The notes under the pieces were generated by a model. It did no database searches and was not told where the DNA came from. It was given only the letters and a program-made list of their open reading frames with translations. Both the position numbers and the translations under genes were made by a program. From assembly GCA_947652605.1 (NCBI GenBank), contig OX393583.1, positions 10,085,222 through 10,149,221 of the forward strand: a DNA stretch of 64,000 nt, written 5' to 3'. This stretch comes from Elmis aenea. Taxonomy: Eukaryota > Arthropoda > Insecta > Coleoptera > Elmidae. This document shows positions 44,336 to 55,363 of the stretch, piece after piece; within the stretch, counting starts at the first letter, position 1, and the number at the start of each line of letters is the position of its first letter.

Positions 44336-46007
44336 CATAGGCTTTTTTCAAATCAAAACTTCACAATCTTCACATAATTACGAGTATTAATAGATCAGAC
44401 TAGGAAATTGTTTTCTGCACAACTTTATATAGTATAAAAAGCATATATTCGTAATCGTATTTACAATTTAGCATTAGCAATTAGTGATTTTTACATTGGT
44501 TGGTGCGTTGGGGTAGGATACATTAACAATAAGGGCATTACGACAATACGAACATTAAAGAGTCTCTCTAAAACAAGATGGACAGTAAGACAGGTTGCTG
44601 TTAAAACTGTTTTAAATTTGTTACCAGCTATAGTAGAAACACTAAAAACAATATCTGAAGATTCAAATAATCCAAAAGTGGCAGCAGAAGCTAGTGGTGC
44701 ACTAAAATTAATATTAGATGAGAAGTTTATTTTTTCTTTAATTGTCTTGGAATTCATATTAAATATAACCGATTCGTTATCAAAAGAACTTCAATCAGCT
44801 TCTCTGCTGATAACCAGTGTATATCCAAAATTTAATGCAACTGTCACCACTATACTTAGTTACAGAAACGAAAAAGCGTTTAAGACGCTTCTCGAAAAAA
44901 TGAAATCTATTGGAACTCAAATCAAAAATTTGGGATTTGACCTAAATGAACTTGCTTTACCGCGGCAAAGAAAAATTCCAAAAAAATTGATTTTGGAGGA
45001 AAAGAAAATTTTACATTTCAATCTGTCAAAGATCTAATACGCGTTGATATACTGTATGCAGAAATTGATCAAGTTGTTGGTAATTTGCGAAAGCGATTCT
45101 CTGAAAACGACTACGGCATGATTAATAAAATTGTGCGACTCTTAACTGCTTTGAATTGTGAAATAAATTACACCGATATTGAAGTTTTAAATAATTTTTA
45201 CAAGTTAACTACTGATAACAACACCTTAATTAATCAAATAAATATATACTTATAGAAATATTTTACTGGCAGAAACAAACAATTTATTAAGTATTGAGGA
45301 ATGTGCGGAAAAATTTTTAAACAATGAATTAAAACAAATGTTATTTTGTGTGTGGGAACTTTTTGAAATTGTTCTTTGTTGTCCTGTGTCGTCTGCCTCA
45401 GCCGAGCGATTTTTTTCCACATTAAAAAGACTAAAAACCTATCTCAGAAGTACTATGGGCGATGAACGATTAAATGGCCTGGCTTTAATGGCTATAGAAC
45501 AAGAAACTGTGGCTGACATGATTTTAAATGAATCGCATTTAGAAAAATTAATTAATAATTTTATTGCTGATAAAAACAGAAGAATTATGTTTTTTTAAAG
45601 ATATATTTTGTTGTTTTTTACTATTATGAAGGGTATATTCTTTGTTCTTAGTTTTTTAATATTTTGGAACTTTAAAAATTATTTTTCTTAAATAATATCT
45701 ACTTATTTTATTTTTGTTACTTAATATGGTTTATAATAGTTTTTGATATTTTGGAGCTTCAAATATTATTTTTGTTAAATAATACTTATTTTATTTTTCT
45801 TGCTTAATATGGTTTATAATAAAGTGTTTGATATTTTGGAGCTTCAGATATTATTTTTGTTAAATAATGCTTATTTTATATTTTTAACTTAAAGTGGTTT
45901 ATTATAAAGCACTATTAAGGTAAACCCAGATTTTTTTAAAATAAAGTGTAGCTAATATACATGGATAAGTTGTGCCCCCCACTTTTTTAGGTCACGCGCC
46001 GCCACTG
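44336..46007 (+). mobile_element. ZMYM-type hAT relic, copy 1, perfect TSD
   Basis: Flanked by gttacaag at 44328-44335 and 46008-46015. The right end reads CACGCGCCGCCACTG, matching copy 2 at 57606. The left end is CATAGGC joined directly to ttttttcaaatca, lacking the GC-rich ggcgcgtcgg stretch of copy 2, so it has a small terminal deletion. It encodes the middle and C-terminal parts of a transposase. Shared non-coding sequence follows the stop to the right end. Confidence 0.9.
44524..45598 (+). pseudogene. hAT (ZMYM1-like) transposase relic
   Basis: Recognisable parts: LKSLSKTRWTVRQVAVK, the conserved SLSxTRW block; a helical middle region to about 45035 (LPAIVETLKTISEDSNNPKV... FDLNELALPRQRKIPKK); a gap with stops to about 45330; then the C-terminal dimerisation domain PVSSASAERFFSTLKRLKTY and LRSTMGDERLNGLALMAIEQ to the final MFF stop. 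hAT dimerisation domains hold the transposase oligomer together. The BED/TTF finger and first catalytic region are deleted here; the start codon survives only in copy 2. Confidence 0.85.
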
Positions 46008-46027
46008 GTTACAAGGGGGCGTGTTTT

Positions 46028-46220
46028 CAGTGTAGCCAGGTCGATTAGCCCGTTTTATCGTCTAACTTCGATAAGAATTCCTTTTTTTAATGGATTTTTA
46101 TAAATTATCTACAGATCTTTCATTAGCCCCGAGATTTTTTTAACCCCATTTAGGTAGACTAAAACTGCTGCCCCAAGCAAAGTGCCGTACCCTCCCCGCC
46201 CTCTCCTTGCTACGCCACTG
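46028..46220. mobile_element. Short hAT MITE fragment
   Basis: cagtgtagccagg at the left and ccttgctacgccactg at the right are imperfect inverted ends of CAGTGGCGTAGC type. The flanking 8-mers do not match. It abuts the hAT relic at 44336-46007 and is probably an older, worn insertion. Confidence 0.5.
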
Positions 46221-48001
46221 AGTGGAATGTTATGTACCTATATTACTGATTAATAGATTGAGTAATTTTAGCCTGTTTATTTTTTTTTCTATCGACTGTT
46301 AAAATATTTAATATTTTTATTCAAAGACAATTGTGTAATGAGCAATGAGTAAAAAAAAAAGTGTATGCATAGCAGCTTAGCTATACCACGACTAAAAATG
46401 TCTGCTTATCTGTTTAGTGTTTACCACTCCTATACTATTAATTCATTATTTATCTCAATTTTTCACTCAAAAATTAATATTTAATAAATTTATATTTTAC
46501 ACACGTTTTTCCTTCGAATGACAAACAAGATTTTCACCGTTAATATTTTTAGCTACGTCAGCTGCATAATATATCATCTCTCTTGCGTTTGAACCATTTC
46601 CATTTTTTCTCTCTATTACATTACAAGGCCTACTATTTAAAAATGTTGTAATTTCTCTTAACTTTATCAAAAATTCTTAATAACTCGAAAATTGTTGCAG
46701 ATAGGTAAAGAAAACGCTGATACAGATTGATGTAGAATGTAATTTTGCATTAGAAAATGAAAAACAAGTTTGAGCATTGTATTTGAAAAAAACGAGTTTT
46801 AGTGGTCTGAAGTTGTATTAAAAGAAAATTAAATTTTGGACACCCTGTAAGTAATGCATCGATTGCAAAAATTCCAGGATGCACTCCAAGGTTTCTTCTA
46901 GGCATGGCGTTTTTTCTTCAAAAATGGGTAGATAATATTAAGCATCACGATGAAAATCAAAAAAATTTCAAAAAAGTCTAAAAATCTAAAAAATTACTGC
47001 ACTTAGGTATAGAAAAAGCTGATAAAAGTCCCTCTAAAATAACGTTTGAAATCCAAATACGCAATAAAAAATGGACTATTGTATTTGAAATAAGAAAGTA
47101 GACGTTACTTTCCGGTATTTCCGGAAGTGTCGCCATCTTGAAAATATATTCAATAAACAGATCAGATACCATTGTGGTCATAACCAAAATTTCAGATAAC
47201 CTTTTTAATTCTTCATATATTTCTAATTGTAAGTACCGGTCTCAATCAACCACCCTGTACAGTTTATATTGCTTACATTGAAAAGAGTTTGAAGATTGAG
47301 ATGAAATATTAAACTACGCAATGTGTTTATCTGTGGTGAAGAAATTTTTTCCTGAAGAGCAAAGTTACAGAAACATCTGTATCTATGATTTCTGGAGTAA
47401 AGTAGTTTAAATCTATTTTTTTATTTGCGTATGTATGACCGGATGTTCCAAAAGTGTAGATCTATAAACAATTGCCCCATAAAAGTTTTTCTCTTTTAAC
47501 TTTAAAATAGTCACACGGGCTAGGTCTATTTAAATAAATAAAAAGGAGAAACCACCTGTTATCTTTTCTGGTAAATAAACAATTTGGCGTCCATAATAAA
47601 TTGAAAAGTGTAGCACTATTTCTTTTTAACTAAATGTATTATGAAAAACTGATATTACCAGGTTTTTTGCCCCGTAAAATTATCACAATGCATTAAAATT
47701 GAAATTTTTATTTTTCTAGTAAATGACAATAAAAATCCCGATTTTTAACTAAAAAATCGTCACTGCTAACTTTCATTTGTGTACCCTCATCCCTCGAAAC
47801 TCGTTTACCGTAACTTCATTACCGTAAACTGTGCAACTTACATAGATTTACATTCGTTGAAAATTGTTAGGTCAAATGTATTTTCAATATGTTTCAATGT
47901 GTTTAACACAAGTTAGATTCACTTCTTTTTCTGTCCTAGTATGAAATGTGGAAAAATCCTGATAACATTCCATTTTGCGAACTTTTTCGAGCGATTCATA
48001 A
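46221..48001. other. No gene; stray fold-back termini
   Basis: Two isolated CACCCTGTA ends lie at about 46841-46850 and 47250-47258 in the same orientation, without partners. Otherwise AT-rich and featureless. Confidence 0.5.
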
Positions 48002-48426
48002 TAGTATATTACATAATAAGAGTTGTAAGAAGCATATTACGCGCGAGTGGAAAAGTGGCGCACCGGGCCGCGTAGCGGCGAGTGCGTATATCCACTAGTG
48101 CGTAATTGCTTTACGACTCGTGTTATGTAGCTTACTTTTTCTACGATCACATAATACCTACGATTTTAACGGCTTTTTGGCTAATATACACATGCAATTA
48201 CTTTGTCTTGTCAATTTTGACGTAAGTCTACATTTCAAGTCACATTGACATTTCTAGACGTGTGCGTTTGGCTTACCGTGCGTTATACCTCACTTACTAG
48301 GCATGCAGGAAGTGTTTGACGTTTGTTTACTTTGACGATTTCTCTAAAAAAAACTGTGCTTTTTGCTTACCGTGCGTAAGGACCCACTTACGGTTAGAGT
48401 AATTTACATTAGTGGTCGTAGAAAAA
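48002..48426 (-). repeat. Large inverted repeat, right copy
   Basis: Mirror copy of 42726-43110, with ttacattagtggtcgtagaaa at its outer end. It has a GC-rich insert absent from the left copy, around 48056-48106 (gcgcaccgggccgcgtagcg). The gcttaccgtgcgtta motif appears twice, paralleling the duplicated motif at the left. The two copies are 4.9 kb apart and point towards each other. Confidence 0.8.
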
Positions 48427-49016
48427 ATGATATAACATTGCCTTAATATAACGTAATATTAATATCGTTCATTTGTAACTTTAAATTATATTTGGGATCT
48501 ACAAAATGTAAATTTAAAAAAATAAAACAAAATCACGTTGAAATATTCTATTGAAATTTTCATGTTTGAAATACAAAAAAAAAAAACCGTTAAGTTATTG
48601 TACTACAAATTATAGTTAAATCGTTATTTTAACGTTACGTTTTCCATCCGTGATAGTAACCTTTCACTTTATGTGTAAATACATGAATCTTTGTGTTCGT
48701 AAATTTTAAAGAATTGTTAAGATTTCTTTGTTACAATATTCTTTTTATTAATAAAAACCCAACTAAGTTTTTGTTTTGTACGAATGTCACTGAGTTTAAT
48801 TATTTGTTTTAATTATGTACATCCAAACTGTTTCTTCAAAAAATTTCTTATGTTTAGTTTTATCCAATACAGACCACAAGTACATTTAATTTTGTGAATT
48901 GTGTCCTTAAAATTAGTCATAATAAATATATACCAGTCTAGATTTATTTTAAAAGGAGATTTTGTATAGATCCATTGTAAAGCAAACACTTTTCTGTTTT
49001 TATTGATTGTATATTA
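48427..49016. other. No gene recognised
   Basis: AT-rich spacer with no supported feature. Confidence 0.5.
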
Positions 49017-49018
49017 TA

Positions 49019-49265
49019 CAGGGCGTGTCAGGAGGAATAGAAAATATTTTAGGAGCTGGTAGTTTAAACCATTTTGGATTAAAAAGTTCAAATAAATATG
49101 TGTCCAATCTCAATGGTCAGGAAGATACATCTGTTTGCTTTTTCTTGGTAGACGTCGCTTTTCATTTATCCTCACAGACAAAAATCTAATGGGGTAAGGT
49201 CTGGGGACCTTGGTGGCCAATTAACGTGACCATATCGACCGATCCGTCTTTCTGGTAATGGCTAG
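49019..49265 (-). pseudogene. Tc1/mariner-like transposase fragment at a TA-CAGGGCGTGTC end
   Basis: The minus strand reads RRIGRYGHVNWPPRSPDLTP, then LDFCL-stop-G near 49130-49262, the same catalytic block as at 33570-33835. It runs down to a terminus CAGGGCGTGTCAGG at 49019, preceded by TA. This places mariner-type coding sequence next to a CAGGG-type end, as expected for the autonomous relatives of the fold-backs. No left partner end is seen; only the 3' piece remains. The 60-residue plus-strand frame here is antisense. Confidence 0.7.
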
Positions 49266-50230
49266 AATGTGCAGCTACAGGTAGTATTGTCAAGTTAGTT
49301 CGCATTTAATGGACTTTGATTAAGTAAAAATACAAGACTACAAAAAAAATGTCATTAAGAAATGTTTAACTCTTTAAACACAAAAAGTCTTGTATAAAAA
49401 GGGAAGGTTATATTTCAGACAAAAAATGGAAGAAGTTGTTTTAGGAATGCAAATTCTATTAACTAAAAAATTGTTAGATGAACGTCTTTGCCAACGATGA
49501 CTGTTGCTATGACAACTACACTGCCGCCAAAAAGTTTGAGATCACTTTTTAGAAAAGTGAAATAAATACAAAAACTATTCCTTAAATGTAAAATAATTTT
49601 ACTGAATAACGTAAACACACAATATGTAATTAATATAATAAAAATTAATTACATTAAAATTAGAATTACATAAAATAAGCAAAAATAGTCGTTATACTGA
49701 ATTTTCCTTAAAAAACCGTATTTGTATTTATTGAATTTTTTTTACCAATCTTGCATGCATTCAAATATTTTATATAAAAGCCTAAGAATAGTACAAACAT
49801 TTGTTTTAAATATATTTCGAGTGCAGGTTATAATTTTATTTATGACAATGTCAGTGTGGTAGTGTCGCTATGGAAATGAAATGATTAATTAAAACTTTAT
49901 ACACAATAAATTGACATTTGGTTCGTTTACGTTAACGTTCGTTCTATAATATAATTTTAATTTCGTTAAAAAAAAATAGCATTTACGACTCGAGATGAAA
50001 TCAGTTTTTTTCGTTCGTGAGATTAGCTCACGAAAAAAACTGGACTCTTAGCTCTTGTTGTAAAATATACTATTTTGTGTTTAACTTCACTTTTCTAGAA
50101 TAACTGAGGTGATTTCAGACTTTTTGGCGGTAGAGTACGTGTTTGTAAATAGATGAATAGGGCTACAACTGACGAAAAGACGAGAGTCTTGAATATGGTT
50201 TGCACTTGGGTAAAAAAATACGTCGAGAAA
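49266..50230. other. No gene; one hairpin at 50002-50042
   Basis: AT-rich. At 50002-50042, cagtttttttcgttcgtgag pairs with ctcacgaaaaaaactg with a 4-nt asymmetry, forming a compact stem. No coding signal. Confidence 0.5.
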
Positions 50231-50233
50231 GTA

Positions 50234-51160
50234 GAGTAAAGTGCCCTAATATGGAATACTTTTTTGTTTTCGGCAATAATATTCACATTTATTCAACAAA
50301 ATTTTGCAAAAAAATTATAAGGAATTTGTAATGAATAAGCAACACATTACTCGAATTCTGGTACGAGAATACTGTAGATATTTCTTATACAGCTATTTTT
50401 TTAAAATGTTACTACTATTCCATATTAAGCTCCCGGGGAACCTTATATGGAATACTAGGGGTTCTTAATATGGAATATAGAATTATATAGGAAATATACA
50501 TTAAAATAAACAACTGCTCAAAGATTAATCTTTTAATTCTTTTTGATTTACATTATTACTTAAACCAAACCAAAACTCTGTTATTTATGTAAATTAAATT
50601 ATAATTCCAGTGTCATTCGAACTAATGTTGATAATTTATTTATTTGTTACAGGTAGGACAATATAATTGTTTTTTTTGGGTATTTTGCACATTTTTCGTG
50701 TGCCCATTTCTGACACTTTTGACACTGAACCCATATTCCTGTACTTAGTGACCATAATCATAGTCATTATAAGGCACCTGTTCCATATTAGGTATCAATG
50801 TGACTTTTCAAAAATCGGTGTATGTAAAACATGAAATAAGCCCATTAAAAATTTTGGTCTATTTAATTGAAATGTAAAGGCTCATGCTAAATAAACATGC
50901 AATAAAATATTTTATATCATTTACCCTAGCATATAAAATTTTGCACTGAAAAATTTAGCCTAAAAACTCAGTAGTACGTCAAAAATATATTTGAAACTGT
51001 TATGTAATCTAGTGAATATTTTTTAAGTATTTTACATTTGGGAATGTGTGATCAATGTACAAATAGGTACATATACTTTTTAACAGATATCGCTTATTCA
51101 TTGTCATAAAACTGATGTATTCCATAATAGGTAACTGTTCCATATTAGGGCACTTTACTC
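50234..51160 (-). mobile_element. Pogo/Tigger-like MITE flanked by TA
   Basis: Inverted ends GAGTAAAGTGCCCTAATATG and CATATTAGGGCACTTTACTC, each with TA outside. Several aatatggaat repeats lie inside both ends. The minus strand keeps the C-terminal zinc-finger tail of a transposase (50647-50771). The rest of the transposase is gone, so this is an internal-deletion derivative. Confidence 0.85.
50647..50771 (-). pseudogene. Transposase C-terminal PHD-like zinc-finger fragment
   Basis: The minus strand reads TGIWVQCQKCQKWAHEKCAK, then YPKKTIILSYL and a stop. WVQCxxCxxWxHxxC is the PHD-like finger found at the end of many insect DDE_1 (pogo/Tigger/jerky-type) transposases, and of a few chromatin proteins. 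Its location inside a TA-flanked inverted-repeat element favours the transposase reading. The expected final CxxC pair is disrupted. No upstream DDE core is present. Confidence 0.65.
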
Positions 51161-51162
51161 TA

Positions 51163-52165
51163 GTGATTTTTATTCACGTTTATTTAAAAAATCAAACGAA
51201 TCACTTAAATAATCAAACAATTTCTCGAGACTGTTATTATTAATTTGATTAATAACTAATTCCTTAATTAAAGTTTTTTTTAAATGTCAATGTTTACAAA
51301 TTCAACAAATAACATAATTTATACGTTTAAAAAGTTGCGTGTTTGGTGGCAATTTAATAAAGTATTGGGTCTTATTCATTTGCACCCGGTATATTCTAAC
51401 TATTCTAAGATTAATGTAGTCCGTTAAAAATATTGCTAAATATTATTAATAAATAGCTTTCGCTGATGAACCCCGTGTTCTTTTTAATTAAACGTTTATG
51501 TAAACAATTAAGCGTTTGGCTAATTTTAATTTACAAACGTAATTTTCCTGGAGAATCCAACGATAAAATTTAAGCCCCGTTGTAATTTTTAAACAAGTGC
51601 TCCGATATAAATAAAACATCGGATGCGCGAGAGCAAAATGCTCTAAACTCTATTTCCCTGCCCAAGTGATTGATAAAGGCAAGATAACGGGGGAGAAAGA
51701 GAAAAGTCATCAAAAAACATCGGGACGAGCAAAGTTAAAATTAAAACGCTAATCGAAAGACGTCTTGAATAAAAATTCAGACGGGGCAAAAAAGTAATGA
51801 GATCCTTGTTTTTATTGATTTTCCCGGCAAATCGAGAGAGAATATTAAAAAGCTTTTCTTATTTTGTACGGCACCTTTGAAAAGTTTTAAAGTTGTGCGA
51901 GATTAATTTTAACTTTCTACAAGAGCGCTTTGGATTATATAAAACATTAAAGCATACAGGTCTTTTTTTATATTCAATCGAAATTTAATTCCATTTGAGA
52001 AGAAAAAAAAACAAGCATCTGACCTTTAACGCGATTGCAATAACGTCCTACTTTAGCTGAAAAACAGGATTAACATAAAAATGGTTATAAAGTACCTACA
52101 TTTTAAGAATCAAATAAACGTAAAGTCAATTTACTAACTCATTTCACTCTCAAAATACATGTGCA
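51163..52165. other. No gene; possible unique DNA
   Basis: The part at about 51520-51790 lacks terminal repeats and has a more balanced composition (ctatttccctgcccaagtg, gataacgggggagaaag). It could be conserved non-coding sequence. No frame is recognised. Confidence 0.4.
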
Positions 52166-52468
52166 ATAAGGTGATTCTAGGCAATTGCCTAAGGACGCCA
52201 AGATACGGGGGCGCCAACCCTAGTCATATAAGAAAATCAAAATGATACATTTGAAAAAATGTTAACAGATGCGGTAAGGCGAAATGCCTAATTTTGAACA
52301 AGAAAGAGTCAAATTATGTATGAATGTATGAAGCACATGCTAAAATCATAACAGATTTTAAAAAAAAGAGGTAGACTTTATTTTTTAATTATTGATAAAG
52401 CAATTGCATGTGTTAATCAAAAATTGAAACATATATCTAAAACTTTGGATTTCATTTGAATATCTATA

Positions 52469-53979
52469 CAGGGTGTCCCAGATTACATTTCCAGCATGAA
52501 GATCTCGCTTATTATAAGAGATACAGGTTTGTTTAAACTAGATGAATTATTCCTTGATATGAAAGGAGCCACAATCAATTTTTAAAAGTACAAAATTCGT
52601 CGTGCTTCAGATGTTATAGCAAAAAATATGAAAATGTCGAATTTCTTTTTTCTTTTATAACTTTTTTGTCTTAATCGTTAGAGCAATTTTATTTGTACTT
52701 GCTGAAGGTACTTTTTAATGGAGAATGTAACTGTCATTTTAGATTTTTTTTAACACCTACCATTTTCGAGATATTACCCCCAATTCCATTTTTTCTTATG
52801 AGCCGCGAAGTTGGCTATGGAATAGTTGAATGTGCTTTTTTTTACTCGTTTAAATGAGATATTACTTGCTATACCTATTTTTATAAACAAGTCACAAAAT
52901 GAAAAAAAATCGTATTTTACCTATGACTTATCAAGCTATCTATGAAAATAAAAACAAAAAACAACTAATTAAATGTCAAATGACAGTTGCCATTTGTCTG
53001 CGGTATCATTTATTAGAATTTCATATTATTGTTGTGTAATTCGATAGTCTTTGTAGCAGTTATTGTTATAATGATGGCTACATTTAAAAATAAAGAAAAA
53101 TTTGACATGTTGAGATGCTACATTCTTTACCATAAAAACTGTGGAAGCTGAGCGAATATACTTGAGCTATATCTTGAGAAAAGGCAACGAAGAGTGTGTA
53201 ATTACAGAAATTTGGAAATAAATTTAAAAGAATATGGTTTCTTCGAAAAACCAACCAAAAATCCAAAACAAATCCATAAAGAATTACAAATATCTATTTT
53301 GCACAGTTTCTGTTGTAAAGAATTTAGCATTTCAACATTAAAAATTTTTAATTAGTTGTAAATGTGCCCATAATTATATGAAAACAAATTTGCTACAAAA
53401 ACTATCGAATTACACAACAATACTATACATTCTAATGAATGATGTCGCATACAAATGGTAACTGTCATTTGACATTTAATTAGTTGTTTTTTGTTTTTAT
53501 TTTCATAGATAGCTTGATAAGTCATGGGTAAAATACGATTTTTTTTCATTTTGTGACTTGTTTATAAAAATAGATATAGCAAGTAATATCTCATTTAAAC
53601 GAGTAAAAAAAAGCACATTCAACTATACCATAGCCAACTTCGCGGCCCATAAGAAAAAATGGAATTGGGGGTAATATCTCGAAAATGGTAAGTGTTAAAA
53701 AAAATCTAAAATAACAGTTACATTCTCCATTAAAAAGTACCTTCAGAAAGTACAAATAAAATTGCTCTAACGATTAAGACAAAAAAGTTATGAAAGAAAA
53801 AAGAAATTCGACATTTTCATATTTTTTGCTATAACATCTGAAGCACGACGAATTTTGTACTTTTAAAAATTGATTGTGGCTCCTCTCATACCAAGGAATA
53901 ATTCATCTAATTTAAACAAACCTGTATCTCTTATAATAAGCGAGATCCCCATGCTGGAAATGTAATCTGGGACACCCTG
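52469..53979. mobile_element. Large fold-back element with transposase N-terminus in its loop
   Basis: CAGGGTGTCCCAGATTACAT and ATGTAATCTGGGACACCCTG are exact mirrors, with TA outside. Arms of about 550 bp are nearly identical inverted copies (aacttcgcggc/gccgcgaagtt, gcacgacgaatt/aattcgtcgtgc). The unpaired loop (about 53060-53360) encodes a broken helix-turn-helix N-terminus of a mariner-type transposase. It looks like an autonomous element converted into a fold-back by duplication of one side. Confidence 0.92.
53071..53355 (+). pseudogene. Mariner-like transposase N-terminal HTH domain, broken
   Basis: The frame reads MMATFKNKEKFDMLRCYILY, then HKNCGS, a TGA stop at 53149-53151, ANILELYLEKRQRRV and NLEINLKEYGFFEKPTKNP. 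The FxxxEKxDML...Y...LE...LxxxGxFxKPxK layout matches the DUF4817-type helix-turn-helix that insect mariner-like transposases use to bind terminal repeats; this is my recognition of the pattern, not a database match. It continues with ILHSFCCKEFSISTLKIFN, perhaps the second helix-turn-helix. It is on the unpaired loop and is broken by one stop. Confidence 0.6.
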
Positions 53980-54062
53980 TATATAAATTTAAAAAATTAC
54001 ATCAGCACAACTGCTTAAAAAATTGTTGACATTGTAAAATTTTTAAAAATATAATAACATAA

Positions 54063-55075
54063 GTGCTATTGACGGAACATAAGTGTGTTGTAAGTTACAT
54101 AATAAAAGCAAGGAAACACAATATTTCAGTAAACGTCCTGTTAAATAGACGTAAAAATTATTTAGAAAATAATGTTCCAAATGTGTTTATTGTTCTGAGA
54201 ATTTTTGCGGCATTGTCAGTATCAGTAGCAAGTTCAGAAGAGAGTTTTTTTAAATTGAAACTTTCAGAAACGTATACTCGCTATACGATGTACTCATTTG
54301 TCTAGGAATAATTTATCTACAGGGTGTAGACTCGGATCACGCAACATAGCAATTTCAATGGTAAAATTTTAAAAGTCGTATTTTAGCTCCCCTAATTATT
54401 TTAGAAAAAAAGTGCAAATACGTTTTTTGTAGAGAAAAAAATTCTGTATCCATAAATGTAATCAATATTACTTTTTACTTTTCCAATAACTTAAAATTAA
54501 GCAATTAATAAACGCGTTTTGACTAAAATCTGTACTGCCTTGGAATTCTGCTATGACAACTGCACAGCCTAATGTCACTTATACTGTCACTTTGACGTGA
54601 ATTTTATTCATAATAATCATTTTTATTATATCTTGGAATGAAAACATAACTAACTGTGTAAAATAAATGTTTGATATAATATAAAGGATAATTAAGAATG
54701 AATTTCGCGCCAAAGAGACAATATAAGTGACATTAGGCTGGGCAGTTGTCATAGCATAATTCCAAGGCAGTACAGATTTTTGTTAAAACGCGTTTTTTAA
54801 TTGCTTAATTTTAAGTTATTGGAAAATGAAAAAGTAATATTGATTACATTTATGGATACAGAATTTTTTTCTCTACAAAAAACGTATTGGCACTTTTTTT
54901 CTAAAATAATTAGGGGAGCTAATATACGACTTTTAAAATTTTACCATTGAAACTGCTATGTTGCGTGATCCGAGTCTACACCCTGTATAGAGCATGAAAT
55001 TGCATCTACAATCGATATAAATGAATTAATTCATAACTTCGCTTAAGCACAAGCCCGACAAATTAATGTTTCTTA
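54063..55075 (+). pseudogene. ZMYM1-like hAT C-terminus split by a fold-back
   Basis: Before the insertion: NVFIVLRIFAALSVSVASSE, then ESFFKLKLSETYTRYTM, the hAT dimerisation block (normally SVASxERSFSKLKLIKTYLRSTM). After the fold-back (from about 54987): IEHEIASTIDINELIHNFA, a stop, and AQARQINV, which is the normal continuation. So 54320-54985 split one reading frame. Stops and substitutions show it was already decaying. It belongs to the hAT host element at 52166-55363. Confidence 0.8.
54320..54985. mobile_element. Fold-back element with CAGGGTGTAGACTCGG ends
   Basis: CAGGGTGTAGACTCGGATCA and TGATCCGAGTCTACACCCTG are exact mirrors, with TA on each side. The arms run for about 300 bp with few mismatches, and a short loop lies near 54600-54700. 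It interrupts a hAT dimerisation-domain relic and so is younger than it. Confidence 0.92.
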
Positions 55076-55363
55076 ATTTCTGTATTTCAGACGTAAAAAT
55101 ATTAGGAGTAATCATACATGTATGCATGTACAAATGTATTAGTGCTAATTAGGTACTAAAAAAATATTTAAAATTGTATAATAAAATTATATTTATAAAT
55201 ATCAACATGTGTTTGAGGATTTACCCGTGTTAAAACTTGTTAATTTGCTGCTCGACGTTTGAATAAATCCCCAAAAATATATTATACCATAATGTATGGA
55301 GGCACACTAATTTCTTTTGCCTAGGGGCGTCAGATGCTCTTGTACCAGCCCTGGATTAGTTAT

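Larger units (their letters stand above)
52166..55363 (+). mobile_element. Old hAT element hosting two fold-backs
   Basis: The right end ttttgcctaggggcgtc...ACCAGCCCTG resembles CAGGGCTGG-type hAT termini. The left side has the mirror-like ctaggcaattgcctaagg and gggggcgcc, but its outermost bases are worn and I find no matching TSD. It contains a hAT C-terminal relic split by the fold-back at 54320-54985. A second fold-back (52469-53979) sits near its left end. Boundaries approximate. Confidence 0.55.
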
